A DNA stretch of 64,000 nucleotides, from the NCBI GenBank assembly GCA_037127255.1, contig JBANSL010000002.1, positions 3,640,001 through 3,704,000 of the forward strand. Reading direction: 5' to 3'. The translations under genes and the position numbers were made by a program. The DNA is from Persicaria tinctoria (taxonomy: Eukaryota; Streptophyta; Magnoliopsida; Caryophyllales; Polygonaceae). Within the stretch, counting starts at the first letter, position 1. The number at the start of each line of letters is the position of its first letter. Of this stretch, positions 32,252-45,125 are shown one piece after another. The notes beneath the pieces were generated by a model. The model made no database searches, was not told the origin of the DNA, and saw nothing but the letters and a program-made list of their open reading frames with translations.

Positions 32252-34864
32252 ATGCCACCGTCACCTTCCCCGCCGCCCTCCCCATCTCCGCCACCGCTAC
32301 CATCCTTACCCGAACCTTCTCTCTCCTTCTTTTCCCCCTCCACCGCCGTCCCACCCCCACCAGATCCCGACCAAGAACCCGACTTCGAATCTGAATCCGA
32401 TTCCAATCCGGCCATCCTCGGCGTCTCATTCAACCAGGATTTCTCCTGCTTCGCCGCTGCCACCGATCGTGGCTTCCGCATCTACAACTCCGATCCCTTC
32501 CGCGAGATATTCCGCCGCACCTTTCCCCGCGATTCTGACTCACCCGCCGATCCCTCCAATGGCGGCGGAGGCATCGCCTCCGTCCAGATGCTCTTCCGCT
32601 GCAACATCCTCGCCGTTGTCGGAGGCGGTGACCGGCCTCAGTATCCGCCGACGAAGGTCATGATTTGGGACGACCACCACTGCCGCTGCATCGGCGAGCT
32701 CTCCTTCCGCTCCGACGTCAAATCCGTTCGTCTCCGCCGCGATCGGATTGTCGTTGCTCTCCTCCAGAAGGTTTTCGTTTACAATTTCGTAGATTTGAAG
32801 CTTTTGCACCAGATTGAGACCATTGCCAACCCTAACGGCCTGTGTGAGGTTTCCTGCGCTTCGAATTCCGTGGTTTTGGCTTGCCCTGGGTTGCAGAAGG
32901 GTCAGATTAGGGTTGAGCACTATGCTATTAAGAGGACTAAGTTCATCATGGCCCACGATTCGAGGATCGCTGCCATGGCGTTGACGCAGGACGGGAGAAT
33001 GATGGCGACGGCCAGCAGTAAGGGGACTCTGGTTAGGGTTTTCAATACTCTGGATTCTACATTGTTACAAGAGGTATAATATGATCACCAAAATTGTTTC
33101 TTTTGTTCTGCCGCTAAATTGATCTGTTATTGATCTACTTCAATTGTGATAATATGAGACCATTGCTATCAACTAATTCTGGTGCTGGGTCTGATAAACT
33201 GATTGAGTGATTAGCCATCTCTATCCTGCATTGCCAAACTTGGTTTGGTCTGATAAACTGATGTCTGTGGGTCTCTGAGTTCCTGTTGCCAAACTTGGTT
33301 TGGTCTTCAAGATTTGGATATTGGTCTTATTTTGTAATGTTCTGTTCTGTTTTGAGCACTTGTTCACAGATTGTACATGGTTTGATTGCTAAAAAAACAT
33401 CCTGAGTTATTGACTAGTTGATGAAGTTTGGCATTTTGATTTTGAGTTTTTGACCCATACCTTTCATTAAATTGTTTAATGATGTTTCAGAGTGTTAATA
33501 GATAAGCTATTGCGGCTTTTGCATTTTGCTGAATATTTTCGTGGTGCATCTTGCTTGCACAACACCTGAGTACATCTCATTTCATCTAACTTTGCAAAAC
33601 AATGGAAACACCCTTGCAGGTGAGGAGGGGAACAGACAGAGCAGAGATCCATAGCTTAGCTTTTTCCCCCACTGCACAATGGCTTGCCGTATCAAGTAAT
33701 CGTGGAACTGTTCATGTTTTCAATCTCAAAGTAGATTCAGCTTCATCACCAGTGGACAGTGTACTACGCCGGACTTCATCTGAGCCTTTTCATTATACTC
33801 CACCCCCTGTGTCTTCTCTTTCTTTTATGAAAGGTATCCTCTTTTCAAATGCATGTGTGTTCATTTTTCAGAATGTTCTGCTTCATGCTGTGAACTCAGG
33901 GAGCTCCTGAGCCTTTAAACAAAACTTCAAGCATAGGATACTTACAAAAAAAACAAATATGAATGATCCTATTTACAAAAACTGTGATTGTTTAGATTGG
34001 ATGCTCCAACTGTTGTTGTTAACATTAGTGAATACTTGATAGCAAAGTGAGTATAAAGAGTAATTGTTCTTATGAAAAATTGTGGGTTCTGGATGTTCCT
34101 TTGCTAACTTGTATTTATGCTCGTGTTATTCAGGTGTCTTGCCCAAGTATTTTAGTTCAGAGTGGTCTGTGGCTCAATGTCACTTGCGAGAAGGTACTCA
34201 ATACTCTGTTGCATTTGGTCAACAAGAAAACACAATTGTTGTTGTCGGCATGAATGGAAGGTAAAATACTCTAGAAAAACTGTTTTATCCAGTTATCCTT
34301 CACCATGGCCATGTTAAGGCATATATTGTTCTTCACATGAAACTTGAAGACTTGATAGAACTGACATATCCATTGAATGCATGAAGCCTGAGACCTTGAA
34401 ATGAATAACCCTGAGTCCCTGATATGTTTCAGCACAGTTGTGAACATGGGTTCATGCTTGCTGTTGCAACTTGCAACTCAACACTTTTTTTTTACCACCA
34501 ACTATGAATTTTCTTTCCCCCTTTATGCATCTTGGTGCGATTGGAAGCTCCTGTTTCTAGTCTTATTGTTGGATGATCATTAGCTCTCTACACTTTGAGT
34601 GTGTTTGTATTGCACAGAATATTAAGAGTTAGGGTTTAGTTCCAGATGATGCAACATAATGCATTATCTTGGTCTGTGCATTATCACCTCTGGTTGTGGA
34701 ATTTATGTGATGATGCTAAGCCGATTAGTTGCACACATTTTCACTGATCCTTTTTATTTTTTTGCAGTTTCTATCAATGTAAATTCAATCCTGTGACTGG
34801 GGGAGAGATGGAACAGTTGGAGTATCATAATTTCTTGAAACCAGGTGACCCGTCTCATAGTTGA
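32252..34864 (+). CDS. ATG18A: ATG18a-type autophagy PROPPIN (WD40), 4 exons
   Basis: Exons 32252-33073, 33620-33833, 34134-34260 and 34768-34864; all introns are GT-AG and the phases join to a 419-residue protein, close to Arabidopsis ATG18a. A Pro/Ser-rich leader (1-45) precedes a seven-blade WD40 propeller. [17 protein letters not shown] and [20 protein letters not shown] come before the phosphoinositide-binding VRRG at the start of exon 2 (the FRRG/LRRG position of PROPPINs), followed by [20 protein letters not shown]. In the family, PI3P binding recruits ATG2 to growing autophagosomes. The last 8 codons read through a potential GT donor to a stop at 34862, so a different 3' exon cannot be excluded. 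The propeller is otherwise complete. Confidence 0.93.
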
Positions 34865-37327
34865 TGCTTGATACCGATTGTCTCTCCTTTTTGTCTTTTT
34901 TTTTTTTTTTAATTTTATTTTGTTAGGGTTTTGAAGTCCCTGTACATATACTTTGAGAAGTGAAACTTCTTTTTTGATGGGATTATTTCGAACTCAGTAA
35001 TATGAGATTGAGAAGTGAACTTTTAGAGTTTAGGTGAATAGCGGGTGAATGACCAAAGTATGGAGTGCATTACTTATAGTGATTGTATGTTTGTATATAT
35101 AGCTTGCAATAATCCGCGCTGTGAAAATCACGAAAATGTGATAGTATTTGTCCGTTAATATCAGCATATTGGCGTTCGGGTTCATAGGAAGCAGGTCTGG
35201 GCATGTGATTTACGGGTGTTTGCAATGTGGTTGAAGTGGCTCTTCATGTGGTTGACACAACTGAATGTTACTTCAATGGAGGTGTTACGCATGTGTAGAG
35301 TGATATACTGCAGGAAGGATACGAGGAAATGGTGCAGGATTAGCTCACCCATATGCTTCGCGGATGTTTTTGTAACCAGGTCGAGTCTTGCATTGAGTTG
35401 GTAATAGGGCAGAAGCCATTGGATTATTTCAGATTGGTCCTTGGTGGAATCTGATGAGTTGACACATATTTCAACTGTCTATTCAGAATACTTGATATGC
35501 CCATCGGACACTCGAAAACAGGAAAAAAGTCTATGTTTGAGACTGATCTCTGATCAACCGTTTGTATCCAAAGCAAGTCGAATCCGAAAACCAAAATGAT
35601 CCATCCAATTCCAAGCATATGCAATACCTAAAATTACTCTATTCGAGCATATCTGAAACCCGAAATCGCCCAATTTCGAAACTCAAAGTTGCCTGAAAAC
35701 TTTAATTGAAGGCGGCAACTCCTAAATCTCACATAAATAAAAGTTGATAATACTAACGAAATGTGAGGAGAATGAAATTTTGGTGGAAAATACGTTGTAT
35801 AGACCCAATCAAATTCCAACTAACTCAGATTTGATGCCATGTGAATTTGACCCAATTGAAACTCAATTCAACTCATACTTGATTCAATTGAAACACGGTA
35901 CACGTGAAATCAGATTCAGTCATAAAACTTGTGATTTGATTTAATCATTATCCGAACCAAAACGATGTGACCCAATCCGATGTATTTTCATGGATTACTA
36001 CAAAAGAATCTGATATTTATTCATTGCAGTTGTGGAGAAGCTGAAAAAATAATGGTGTTAAGTTGTTGAGTACATGAGAGCTTGAGAAATGCGTAAAATC
36101 GGAAAATTAACACCAAAACCCCATAGTAGTAGACTAGTAGAGTCCGGACTCGCTTGATCAGTACAGAACTACAGATTGATGGCCGATTGGCCGGTGTACT
36201 CTTTTCCTTTCAATAAATTAGGAGGGCCTGCCCTTTTGTGTTTTTCGACCAAAAAAAAAGACTAGTGGTGGATGAATTGAATGAATCTTATAACCGCTAC
36301 TTTTTTTTTTTTTAATCAGTTAATGATTGAATTGAATGAATCTTATAACCGCTACTTTTTTTTTTTTAATCAGTGAATAATTTAATTGAATGACGGTTCA
36401 GCAGACGACGAACCGTCAAACATGCAATCATAATAATAAAATGATGTAATACAAAGACGGCAAATAAACAGTTACTAGAAGAATCGATGAGCTTGATCTA
36501 TAAAAGTTGAGGACAACGAAGACAGAACGGAGTCAAGCATCATCAAGAGATAACACCGCTAGTCAGTGGTACATCAGGAGTCCCCTGTGGACGATGAAGA
36601 TGAACCTCCAAGAAAATTTCCGGAATTCGGAGTCACATTGATGCACACCGCCAAGACCCTAGCCAGACCTGACACCGGACGCACGAGCCGCAACTCAGAT
36701 AAAAACCGTCGAGAACAACCAGAAAAACTATCGTGAACCACCCTCGTAGATAGCGCACCTCCAAACCCTTTCGAGAATTTTGTCAAGACCCTTTTGGGAT
36801 TTTATCAAACCCTTTTGGGATTTAGACTACCCTTTCGGGTGGGTTTACAGGTTATTACAAGCTTCTTTAAAATTAAATTTAGTATTTTTAAATTTCCATA
36901 CCCTCATGGGCCTCATCCTTGGGCCAGAAAGACCCGAAGCTTGAGCCCGAAGGATCCGAAGCTTGGGCCCGAAGGACCAAGAATGAGAGGAAGGTGCGCA
37001 ATCTTAGGAGACAACTTGGACGGCGAATTCACACCGGAGGTGGCCGGAAACCACGCGAACCGCCGGAAGAGAATGATGAAAGCCAAAGGGACGGGAGGGA
37101 GGGCGCATGAGGTCGGCGATGATCAGAGGCGGCTAGGTGGTGGCGGCGGCGATTAGACGGATTTGGTTGAACAACCCCCGACAAAAACCTAAATCAAATT
37201 GGGGGAAAGTAAAGATCAACAGAGACACCGCCAGTGAACAAAGAAGACACATACGACATCCATGAACACCGAAGAGCCGATGATGGGGAGCAAAGGCTCG
37301 AAAATTGTCGAAATTGGTTCCAAAGAA
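34865..37327. other. ATG18a 3' region and unassigned spacer
   Basis: No supported gene over about 2.5 kb. It includes the ATG18a 3' UTR and a duplicated phrase near 36270-36380 (TGAATGAATCTTATAACCGC plus a T-run, twice). GC-richer sequence at 36540-37190 resembles old transposon sequence but gives no recognisable protein. Near-tandem words of the form CCGAAGCTTGRGCCCGAAGGA occur at 36933-36980. Confidence 0.5.
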
Positions 37328-37332
37328 CTATG

Positions 37333-37470
37333 TGATAGATTACATAGGTCTCCTCATGTATAGTGGGCTCAAAGCCCAATAAGGCCCAATACCTTTGTAA
37401 CCTATATATATGTTTATCAATGAATGGAAACCCTTGAAAAAGACATTACAATAAATCTCATGATCTTACA
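37333..37470 (+). repeat. 5' LTR of the Copia element
   Basis: 138 bp, TG...CA ends. TATATATATG in its second half could serve as the TATA region. Confidence 0.9.
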
Positions 37471-37697
37471 TGGTATCACGGCCTAAGATCCCCAAAACCC
37501 TAAATTTCTTATCTTCCTAACTCTAGCCGCCACCTGTTAGCCGCCACCCCCTTGCCACCACCTCCCCCTCCTTGCCGCCATCTTCCCCAACCATCTCGGC
37601 CACCATCGCCGCCGACCACTCCCTCTCGCCCACCCACCCCTAGCCGCCGACCCCCCCCCCCCCCCCCGGTTCTCCTCTCTCTCTCCTTCTCGTCTCA

Positions 37698-38571
37698 ATG
37701 GCCACCGAAACAACCGCTACCAATCCACCCTTCCATTCCGCCCTCACCATCTCCAACATAAAAAATTGAATCCTCATCATCATTGGTCATGAATCTAGTT
37801 CCTACACCATGTGGTCGCACCTCTTCACGACCCATGTTAAGGCTTATAAAGTCCTCCACCACATTGACTCCTCCGTCAATCGCAAGGCTTATAAAGTCCT
37901 CCACCACATTGACTCCTCCGTCAATCGCCCTGAAAGTGAAGACAACGATCTCTTCGCTCAACTCGACACCATTGTCCTTCAATGGATCTTCAACACCATC
38001 TCAAAAGATCTATTGACCACCATCCTCAACCCCAAAGACACCGCCTTGGATGCATGGAAGAAACTCCATAATCTCTTTCAAGACAACAAGTCCACCCGTG
38101 CTGTCTATCTCGAGCACGAATTTTCAAGTTGTAAGCTTTCCTCTTTTCCGTCGATATCCGCCTATTGTTAGCACATCAAAACCCTGCCTGATCAACTAGA
38201 CGCTGTCGTATCTCGCTCCAGCGCTGAAGCTGAATACAAGGGTGTTGCCAACGTTGTCTCAGAGTGCTCTTGGCTCCGCAATCTTCCGCTTGAGCTCTGT
38301 TGCCCTCTTCATAAGGTCACTCTAGTCTACAATGACAACGTCTCTGCCGTCTATCTGGTTAGAAACCCAGTCTAGCATCAACGCACGAAGCACATTGAGC
38401 TTGATCTCCACTTCGTCCGGGACAAGGTTGCCATTGGACATGTCCATGTTCTACATGTCCCGTCCTCTTATCAGTACGCTGATATTTTCACCAAGGGTTT
38501 ACCTAGACAGTTGTTCATTGATTTTCGTTCCAGTCTCACTGTACGACCCCCTCCAGTTTCGACTGCGGGGT
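37698..38571 (+). pseudogene. Copia Gag fused to RNase H, broken
   Basis: The frame from the ATG at 37698 starts MATETTATNPPFHSALTIS, hits a stop at about 37767 and continues MWSHLFTTHVKAYKVLHHID. A 45-bp duplication repeats KAYKVLHHIDSSVNR. The UBN2/Gag region (ALDAWKKLHNLFQDNKSTRA, FSSCKLSSFPSISAYC) ends with a stop, then HIKTLPDQLDAV runs straight into VSRSSAEAEYKGVANVVSEC, the Copia RNase H C-terminus, with DNVSAVYL, QRTKHIELDLHFVRDKV and ADIFTKGLPRQLF. Another stop lies in NPV-stop-HQRTKHIE. Protease, integrase and RT were deleted between Gag and RNase H with the frame kept. Confidence 0.88.
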
Positions 38572-38709
38572 TGATAGATTACATATGTCTCCTCATGTAT
38601 AGTGGACCCAAAGCCCAATAAGGCCCAATACCTTTGTAACATATATATATGTTTATCAATGAATGGAAACCCTAAAGGAGGACATTACAATAAATCTCAT
38701 GATCTTACA
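38572..38709 (+). repeat. 3' LTR of the Copia element
   Basis: 138 bp, matches the 5' LTR with about nine differences, five of them in one 10-base stretch. It is preceded by the GACTGCGGGGT polypurine-like tract. Confidence 0.9.
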
Positions 38710-38714
38710 CTGTG

Positions 38715-40035
38715 AAAAATGATTTATAGAAGATGGATCCACAAAAGATCGTTAAAAATTGGAAGATTTGAACAAAATTAAGGATAAATGGAGGATAGGA
38801 AGGAGACAATGGTGGATTGCTCATAGAAGAACTCGGGTTTTTTTTTTTTATAACCACTACTTTCAATTCAACCATATCACAAATTTAGAATTATATATTT
38901 TCATTTTTTTAAACATGAAAGAATTTGGTAGATTTACAACGCAATCTAACTAAGCGCATTCTTGCGAATGATACTATACATAACGACAACTGAAGGGGAG
39001 AAAGAGGAGGAGAAAGAAATCTCAAGGTGAGATAGACTATCAACTGCGTGATTGCTAGCCCTGAGAATATAAGAGATCTCAATTTTCATTTAAAATGATG
39101 TTTTAGAATGAACTATTGATCGTGCATAACTTATATCAATCGTCTTTTTTTTTTAAAACCATACTTATTTTTTTTAATTATTTTAACTTTTCTTTAAATT
39201 TATTTTATAGGATTCATTTTTTTTATAAGAAATCTTTCTTGATTATGATTATTAATCTATGTCATTAGGGATAATTTTGTTATTCGAGCCGAGTATTGCG
39301 TGTCCATATTCTGTTCGTTTATAAATGAGTCGAGTTCGAGCTGATCATAAATTTGGACTCGAGCGTAAAAATGTGATTATACTTGACTCAGTTAGGAAAT
39401 GAACGATCTCGAGTCGAGCTTTTTTCGAACTTAGCCGAGCTTTGAACCGAGCTTAAAAATCTGTTCCTGCTTGTTTAAAAAATGAACGAGCTCAAACCGA
39501 TTTTTTTTCGAGTCGAGCTCGAGGTGCTCGGCTCATGTAACATTTAGGGATATAAATTAGAAAAACCGTTAAAAAACAACACTATATATCGTCAATATCA
39601 AAATTCCCCAATCTTGTAGTATCAAAATTATAGAAAATCAAAATTCCCGCGCTTGTAGTTTCCACTTTTCACGCCCCTTTCCACACTCGTCCCGCTGGAG
39701 ATCGATTGCTGCGCAAATCAATCGCCGGCGAGGTTCTCTTCCTGCATTGTAAGTTGATACTGGCTCTTCGCACCTACCGGATTTCTAGGTTTTATCTATT
39801 GGATGATCGCCTGTCGTTAAATCTGCTCTTTGATATCTGTTTCCTTGTTTAAATTGCGTTTATATTCACGGCCAGATACAGCCGAATTCCTTTTGCTTAT
39901 GTGGAGTTGGAAAATTGACTTCAATTTCTGCTGCCTTGTGCTGTTTTGGATCACATTATAAATCTCTAGTGTTGTTGTGGATGATTCCGAAGAAATAAAG
40001 GACGATTTTGCTGTTTCACCAACCCTAATAAACAC
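38715..40035. other. Spacer with repeat-like GAGCTCGAGC words
   Basis: No gene. The stretch 39285-39545 has CGAGCCGAG/CTCGGCTC words at both ends and may be an old DNA element, but no target duplication was found. From 39650 the sequence is GC-richer and looks like a 5' UTR with a GTAAGT donor after GCATT near 39748, without any coding continuation I can identify. Confidence 0.45.
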
Positions 40036-40183
40036 GATTTCTCTGTAGAGTGACAGTGAATCTGTTTGTCGGTAACCGGAGTTCGGTTCGATTCGCCATT
40101 GCTAGGCTTGATTTCTCTGTAGAGTGATAGTGAATCTGTTTGTCGGTAGCGGGAGTTCGGTTCGATTCGCCATTGCTAGGGTT
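40036..40183. repeat. Two tandem 74-bp repeats
   Basis: GATTTCTCTGTAGAGTGAC/T at 40036 and 40110, near-identical for 74 bases each, ending GCCATTGCTAGG. They lie 150 bp beyond the formin stop codon. Confidence 0.92.
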
Positions 40184-40332
40184 TGTATCATGAACTGGAA
40201 ACACTCGAGGGGGAAGAAAGATTAGATTACATGTTTCACATCTGGATCAAGTTGAAATCTTTTCTACACACTCCAAACATATACCAAGAGATTTCAAACC
40301 ATTCACACTGCACAAACAAAAACAATCGCTAT

Positions 40333-43132
40333 CTAGTGAAAGGGAGCGAGAGGGTTTGGGGATTTTGGGGCTTTCAAGCTCCTTAGCTCTCTGCATACTT
40401 GATCCAACATTGCCATGAAATCTCTCACAATAACAAAAATCCGAAGTAGGTTTTTTTCATCTTTCCCCACTTCACCGTGGAAGTACTCGGTGATCTCTTT
40501 CACACATCTCAGAACCTCAGCTTCATGTTCTTGTAAATCCCTCAAGCTCTTCTCAGCATGGCTTGTGAAGGTCTTCATCGCGGTGATGAAGTTGCTGCTT
40601 GTTGCCTCGTTTCTCAGGTCTTTTGATGCTAGCTTCTGCAACTTAGCCATTCCATCTGATAGATTTGAAACCGACGTGGCTAATACGTCTATGTCTATTG
40701 AGGCAGTCTTCTTCACATTGCAAAGCTCAGTGCTTAGGCCTGAAACAAGATCTAGGCCCATCCTTTTGTAGTCTTCCTCCTTTTCTTCGGTTGTTCGGTG
40801 TTTGTTGTTCTGGTTTATCTTTCCCATTATGCTGTCAGCCATTCGAATCCCTTCGGACTTTATTATCTCTTGGACTACGAAATGTAGCAGTGTTGTCTTC
40901 CCATCGGTTCCTTTCACATCAGCAAGCTTCAGGAGCGCGTCTAGCTTAAATGCCTTTGCGCCTCCTCTGATCGTTCCTACATTCATTCTGTTTCCTGTTT
41001 TCAGCACAGCTTCCAGTAGCTTTAAGAACAGCCTACTTGATCTAAGCTCTTTGCACGCCTCCTGTGTAGTGCAGCAATACAGAATTCAATAAGGTCTATT
41101 TCAGTTCAGCTTACCGAATGGTAATATACACTTCCAAAGTAGATATAGTTACCTCAAGCATTGCGAAGGAATTTTTTAGGTGAACAACCTCATCCTCAAA
41201 GGTTGCTCTATAAAGCATGGCTTCAATTCTTTGGAAAGCAAAGGGTATGTTAAGCATTGCTTTTACAAGCTTCTCCGCCATCCCTAACTCATTGATGTTT
41301 CCCTTAAAGCTGAGCATCTTGGCCTCCTCTTCTTTTGTCGGTTCCATCTTCGCCAATGCCTCTAGCTGCTGCAACCTTAACCCATCCCCTGATTCACAAC
41401 ATCTTTCTTGCTTTAAATGATTCAATTCACTTATGAAATTATTTCTACACACTAGGCTTAAAGATGTATACCTTGAAGCAATGCATTGCAGACCTGCTCA
41501 GCTGTCACATTCAAGGCCTTTGAAAGTATTGTCATGTTTTGAAGTCGTTTTGGCTCAAGAACATGCTTGTTAGGAGACGGGGTTTTGCTCTTCCCTTCAT
41601 CATTCAGAAACACACTCTTCAGGTTGTAGCCGAATAACGATTCTATCATCTCCTCATCCAGCCTGCATAAACACTTGCATCTCAGTTTTCAGACTTCTGA
41701 TAGGACATAGCAGAGAGTATGATACTTACTCGAATGAGCTGGACCGCAGTTTGTCCCACACCATGGAGCGGTCTGGTGTGGCTCGGACTTTGTCCCAGTG
41801 AAGGGGCTTTAGCTTTGGCAACGGAGCTCCATCTTTGCCCAAAGTTGCATAGTCTAGAGGTTGCCCTGGCGGAGGAGGAGGTGGTGGACCTTTAAGAGAG
41901 TTTCCCTGCATAAATGACGGTGGGCATGGAGGTGGAGGAATGGTAGATGGTGGTTTTGGTGGAATTGGAGTTTTCGGCGATTTCGGTATGACACTTGTAG
42001 GTGTTTCGTTTGATCTCGATGAGGACCCAGGACTTTCACTTGATGACCGGTGTTGCAATATCGAAGATGGACTCTTAGCCTTCACTTGAGCCAAAGAAGA
42101 AGAGTGTCTTACATAAGAAGGCGGCGGCGGAGGTGGCGGTGGTGGTGGCGGCGGAGGTGGCGCATTTTGCAGGGGAAGGGATGAGGATGCACTTGACACT
42201 TTGGGAGAGAACCCTTCCACAGCATCACTGAAGCTATTCATCGAAACATTCGAAAGCCGAGCATGATTGGATGCATTAGACTCACATATAGAGTGAAATG
42301 ATTCATCTCCTGATGAAAGGGAACAACCTATCATCGAACTGATCAGCTCACCAGCTGATGAGTTACGCCGATCAGACCCGTCGACACGAACTATTTCATC
42401 AGTTGGTAAGCTACTTTTTCTAATTTCTTGCTCTTGATCCTCCTCCTTGTGCACTGCACTTCTTGACGAGTTTTCGGGATCTGAACTCCCTTTGAAATCC
42501 CCTTGTGGCTCCAAAACACTAGTCAGTGTATTGAGATAAAAGAGATCAATCCCGGGATCTTGCGAAGCCACCGAATCCTTCCCTCTTCCTTCATTGCTGA
42601 GCACCGACACCGTCCTAATACACCTCTTCCGCCTCCTATGGTATCTCTTCATCAAGCACACAAACACCACGGCGAAAATCGCCAATGTAGCACCAACCGA
42701 CACAAGAACAGCCACCAAGACTCTCCGTGCTCTCTCCTTGTCACTGTGGCCATGAATTCCGCGGTGTGGCACTGCTATGCTCAGCTGCGGAGGGTGGTGG
42801 CGATGCGGATGCAAGGGGATGGGCTGCATTATAGGAGCTGGTGCAGGAGCTTGCACCTCCATATCAGCTGGTGCAGGGGCGGGTGCAGGTGATCCGTACT
42901 CCATAGCTTTGTTTCTGTGGAGGCTCCCAAGCCCAAGTAGGACTCTGAACTTGTCTAGCAATAAGGCCTTTTGCTTTTCACTCTCATCCTGACCACTCTC
43001 CACAGTGTAGTATTGCATCTCCTCTTGGGCTTCAATGCTAAAGCTCTCAACTGTTTCTTCCAAAGAAGCTTCTACCATTGAAGCCGGGAAGCTTCCAAGT
43101 AAGATCAGGATGAGGACAATTAACAAGGCCAT
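40333..43132 (-). CDS. Class I (membrane-anchored) formin, 4 exons
   Basis: Exons 43132-41730, 41662-41472, 41406-41153 and 41061-40333; phases join to about 858 residues. An upstream in-frame ATG at 43237 would add 35 residues, but the start at 43132 gives a proper signal peptide ([18 protein letters not shown]). Order: signal peptide 1-22, Pro/Ala-rich extracellular part, transmembrane helix about 138-160 followed by KRYHRRRKR, a Ser-rich linker, FH1 with long poly-Pro runs, then FH2 from [20 protein letters not shown] through [27 protein letters not shown] and [20 protein letters not shown]. Class I formins anchor at the plasma membrane or wall and nucleate actin with profilin-actin bound by FH1. 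All FH2 landmarks are present. The start of exon 3 is the least certain boundary. Confidence 0.93.
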
Positions 43133-45125
43133 GGAAATTTTTAGGGGAAATTTAAAATTTTGGTTTGAATCTACTTTCCTTCCATGTAAATCTGACTGGT
43201 TTGGTTTACTTTTGCTGAAATTTGTTTTCTTGTGCAAATGACTGTAGGGAGAGAGGTTGAAGAAGGTGTGAGGAAGATTGAAGAAGGAAAGTCTTTAATG
43301 CTACTTCAAGGAACCCCTGAGCTCTGGCAGGTGTGGTTGGACTGATCCCTTCTTTATTTTCCTTCTGTTCATCCCTCTGGAAAACCCAATTTGATTTTCG
43401 ATTATTATTAATTTTTTTTATATATATAAATGCAACTGCAAGTCTGCAATGTGATTTCATTTCATCTTGTTTAATGATTTGGGCTATAGACATTAGACCT
43501 GGACAAGATCTAACAGTGTTTGGATCCTTTGGAAGTGTCCATAGCTGGTAATTCTGCAAGTGCAAAGAGGGTTTTAGTACACCTTAAAAACCTCCATTAA
43601 AATTACAGTCTACAGGGTTTAGAGACACAAGCTTAGATTTGGCATGTGGTCCTCCAACAGTTGGTTGGAGATGAAATTACACACTTGCCCCCCTCTCTCT
43701 GAGAATGGTATGGCTTGCCGACCAACACACTCATCATCATTAATGTCTTGTAGAAGTAGCAGTAACTAGTACTGTAAGAGATGGGGGTCCAATCACATTC
43801 ATTCATGTAACTTCTCCATGGAAGAAGCAACCTTCAAGAAAGGTGTTTGGGTGATGGGTTTGTTTTGAAAGCTCTATTCCTCATTGTTGAATAATGAAAG
43901 CCTTAAAAGTCCCTCATAATCTCTTAGCCAGTTTGTTGTTTCCCTATGGTTTTACTTTGACTAGCTACTAGGACTGCATACTTTATGATTATATGTCATT
44001 TTTCAGGCTTACATGATTTAAAATGTGTACACCCAGTAGCTACCTAATGTCTATTAAATACATACATCAAAATTTCAAAGCCTAGTTATTATATTTATAT
44101 ATGCTTTCACATCATTATTGTACTCACAAGTTAAAATTGGATTCCCAAGTCACATATTCGGATATGTGACTTGGGAATTATGTATGAATTTTGATCGTTC
44201 AACTATAGTAGTTATAAACTTGTTATTTATCTCCGGACTTAACGAGTGGTCCCTCACATATTATTAGGTTTCCAAGAATCGAAGTCAAAATATCTGGTAA
44301 GTTATTCCTAAAGTTTTTTAGGGAATCTCATCTTACCAAGCCCCAAATAAGTAATAAGCCATCATTTTTTACAGCCCATGTATTGTCGTTTGTTTTGTTA
44401 TTGTTGGGGGGTAGCATGTGCAGATGTGCTTTGGGTGATCACCTAATCAACCTCTATCGTAAAGGACTGACACAAAACAAACACGGATGTGAACAGTGTT
44501 GAGAATGCGTGTGGCCTTGTGGAGTTGTGGGGTAAGACAACGTTTGGATTACTTGGCTTGGCCGTCACTTGATTGGGGGGTTCCATTTCCCACCCAATCT
44601 CAACCTTCCAGTATTTTTACACTTTTGGTGGGTAGGGGCCCATCTACGTTTCCTACTTATTTGGGCTGGGCTTGGGCCTATGTTTTTAGGATAAACCCGG
44701 CCCAGCTCTCAGCTTTCTAATGCTCCCAACTCCCAAGTACCGGATGTGTTTGGTTTAAAAAAAATTATAGTTTTAAAATAAAATATTTATAAATTAATTA
44801 TATTAATTTTATATGGTAATTATAAATTTAACTCAATACGTATATTTTATTTTAAATTGTAGTTAAGCATAAGCATAATGCATTGAGAATCCAAACATGC
44901 CTATAGATTTTGGTATAAAAGGTAGCATACGAAAAAAAATAGGAAAGCTGAAGTGAATTCCTTTTTCGAAAAGTACTCACATGCCATTTCATTTCATTTG
45001 GTGACTATACAAATATATATATACATTTAGGGCTGGGAAGACCCGATTTGACTGGAGAAACACACTTAATCGACCTGAACTTGACCAAAATCCAAACTTT
45101 TTCAAAACTACATGAATGGAAGGTT
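43133..45125. other. Spacer between formin and RBOH
   Basis: Contains the formin 5' region (TATATATAAA on the minus strand near 43418-43430, about 290 bases before its ATG), a 38-bp palindrome (44141-44178) and the RBOH 3' flank. GGATGTGTTTGGTTT at about 44743 and its inverse near 44900 hint at a MITE, without a clear target duplication. No gene. Confidence 0.5.
44141..44178. repeat. Perfect 17-bp-arm hairpin
   Basis: ATTCCCAAGTCACATAT / ATATGTGACTTGGGAAT with a 4-base TCGG loop. No T-run follows and the arms are too short for a typical plant miRNA precursor. Origin unknown. Confidence 0.95.

Larger units (their letters stand above)
37333..38709 (+). mobile_element. Internally deleted Copia LTR retrotransposon
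   Basis: A 1377-bp element bounded by two 138-bp LTRs (37333-37470 and 38572-38709), each starting TGATAGATTACATA and ending ATGATCTTACA, about 93% identical by eye. Directly after the 5' LTR is TGGTATCACGGCC, matching the primer-binding site for initiator tRNA-Met (TGGTATCAGAGC) imperfectly. Flanking 5-mers CTATG and CTGTG agree at 4 of 5. The interior contains the start of Gag joined to the end of RNase H. Protease, integrase and RT are missing. Confidence 0.92.

Noticed and set aside
39285..39545. hAT-like element with CGAGCCGAG/CTCGGCTC ends
   Set aside because: Ends are suggestive, but no matching 8-bp target duplication was found, so the boundaries cannot be supported.
42503..42892. 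129-codon plus-strand ORF
   Set aside because: Antisense to formin exon 1.
44734..44905. MITE with GGATGTGTTTGG / CCAAACATGCC ends
   Set aside because: Inverted similarity is short and imperfect, with no convincing target duplication.
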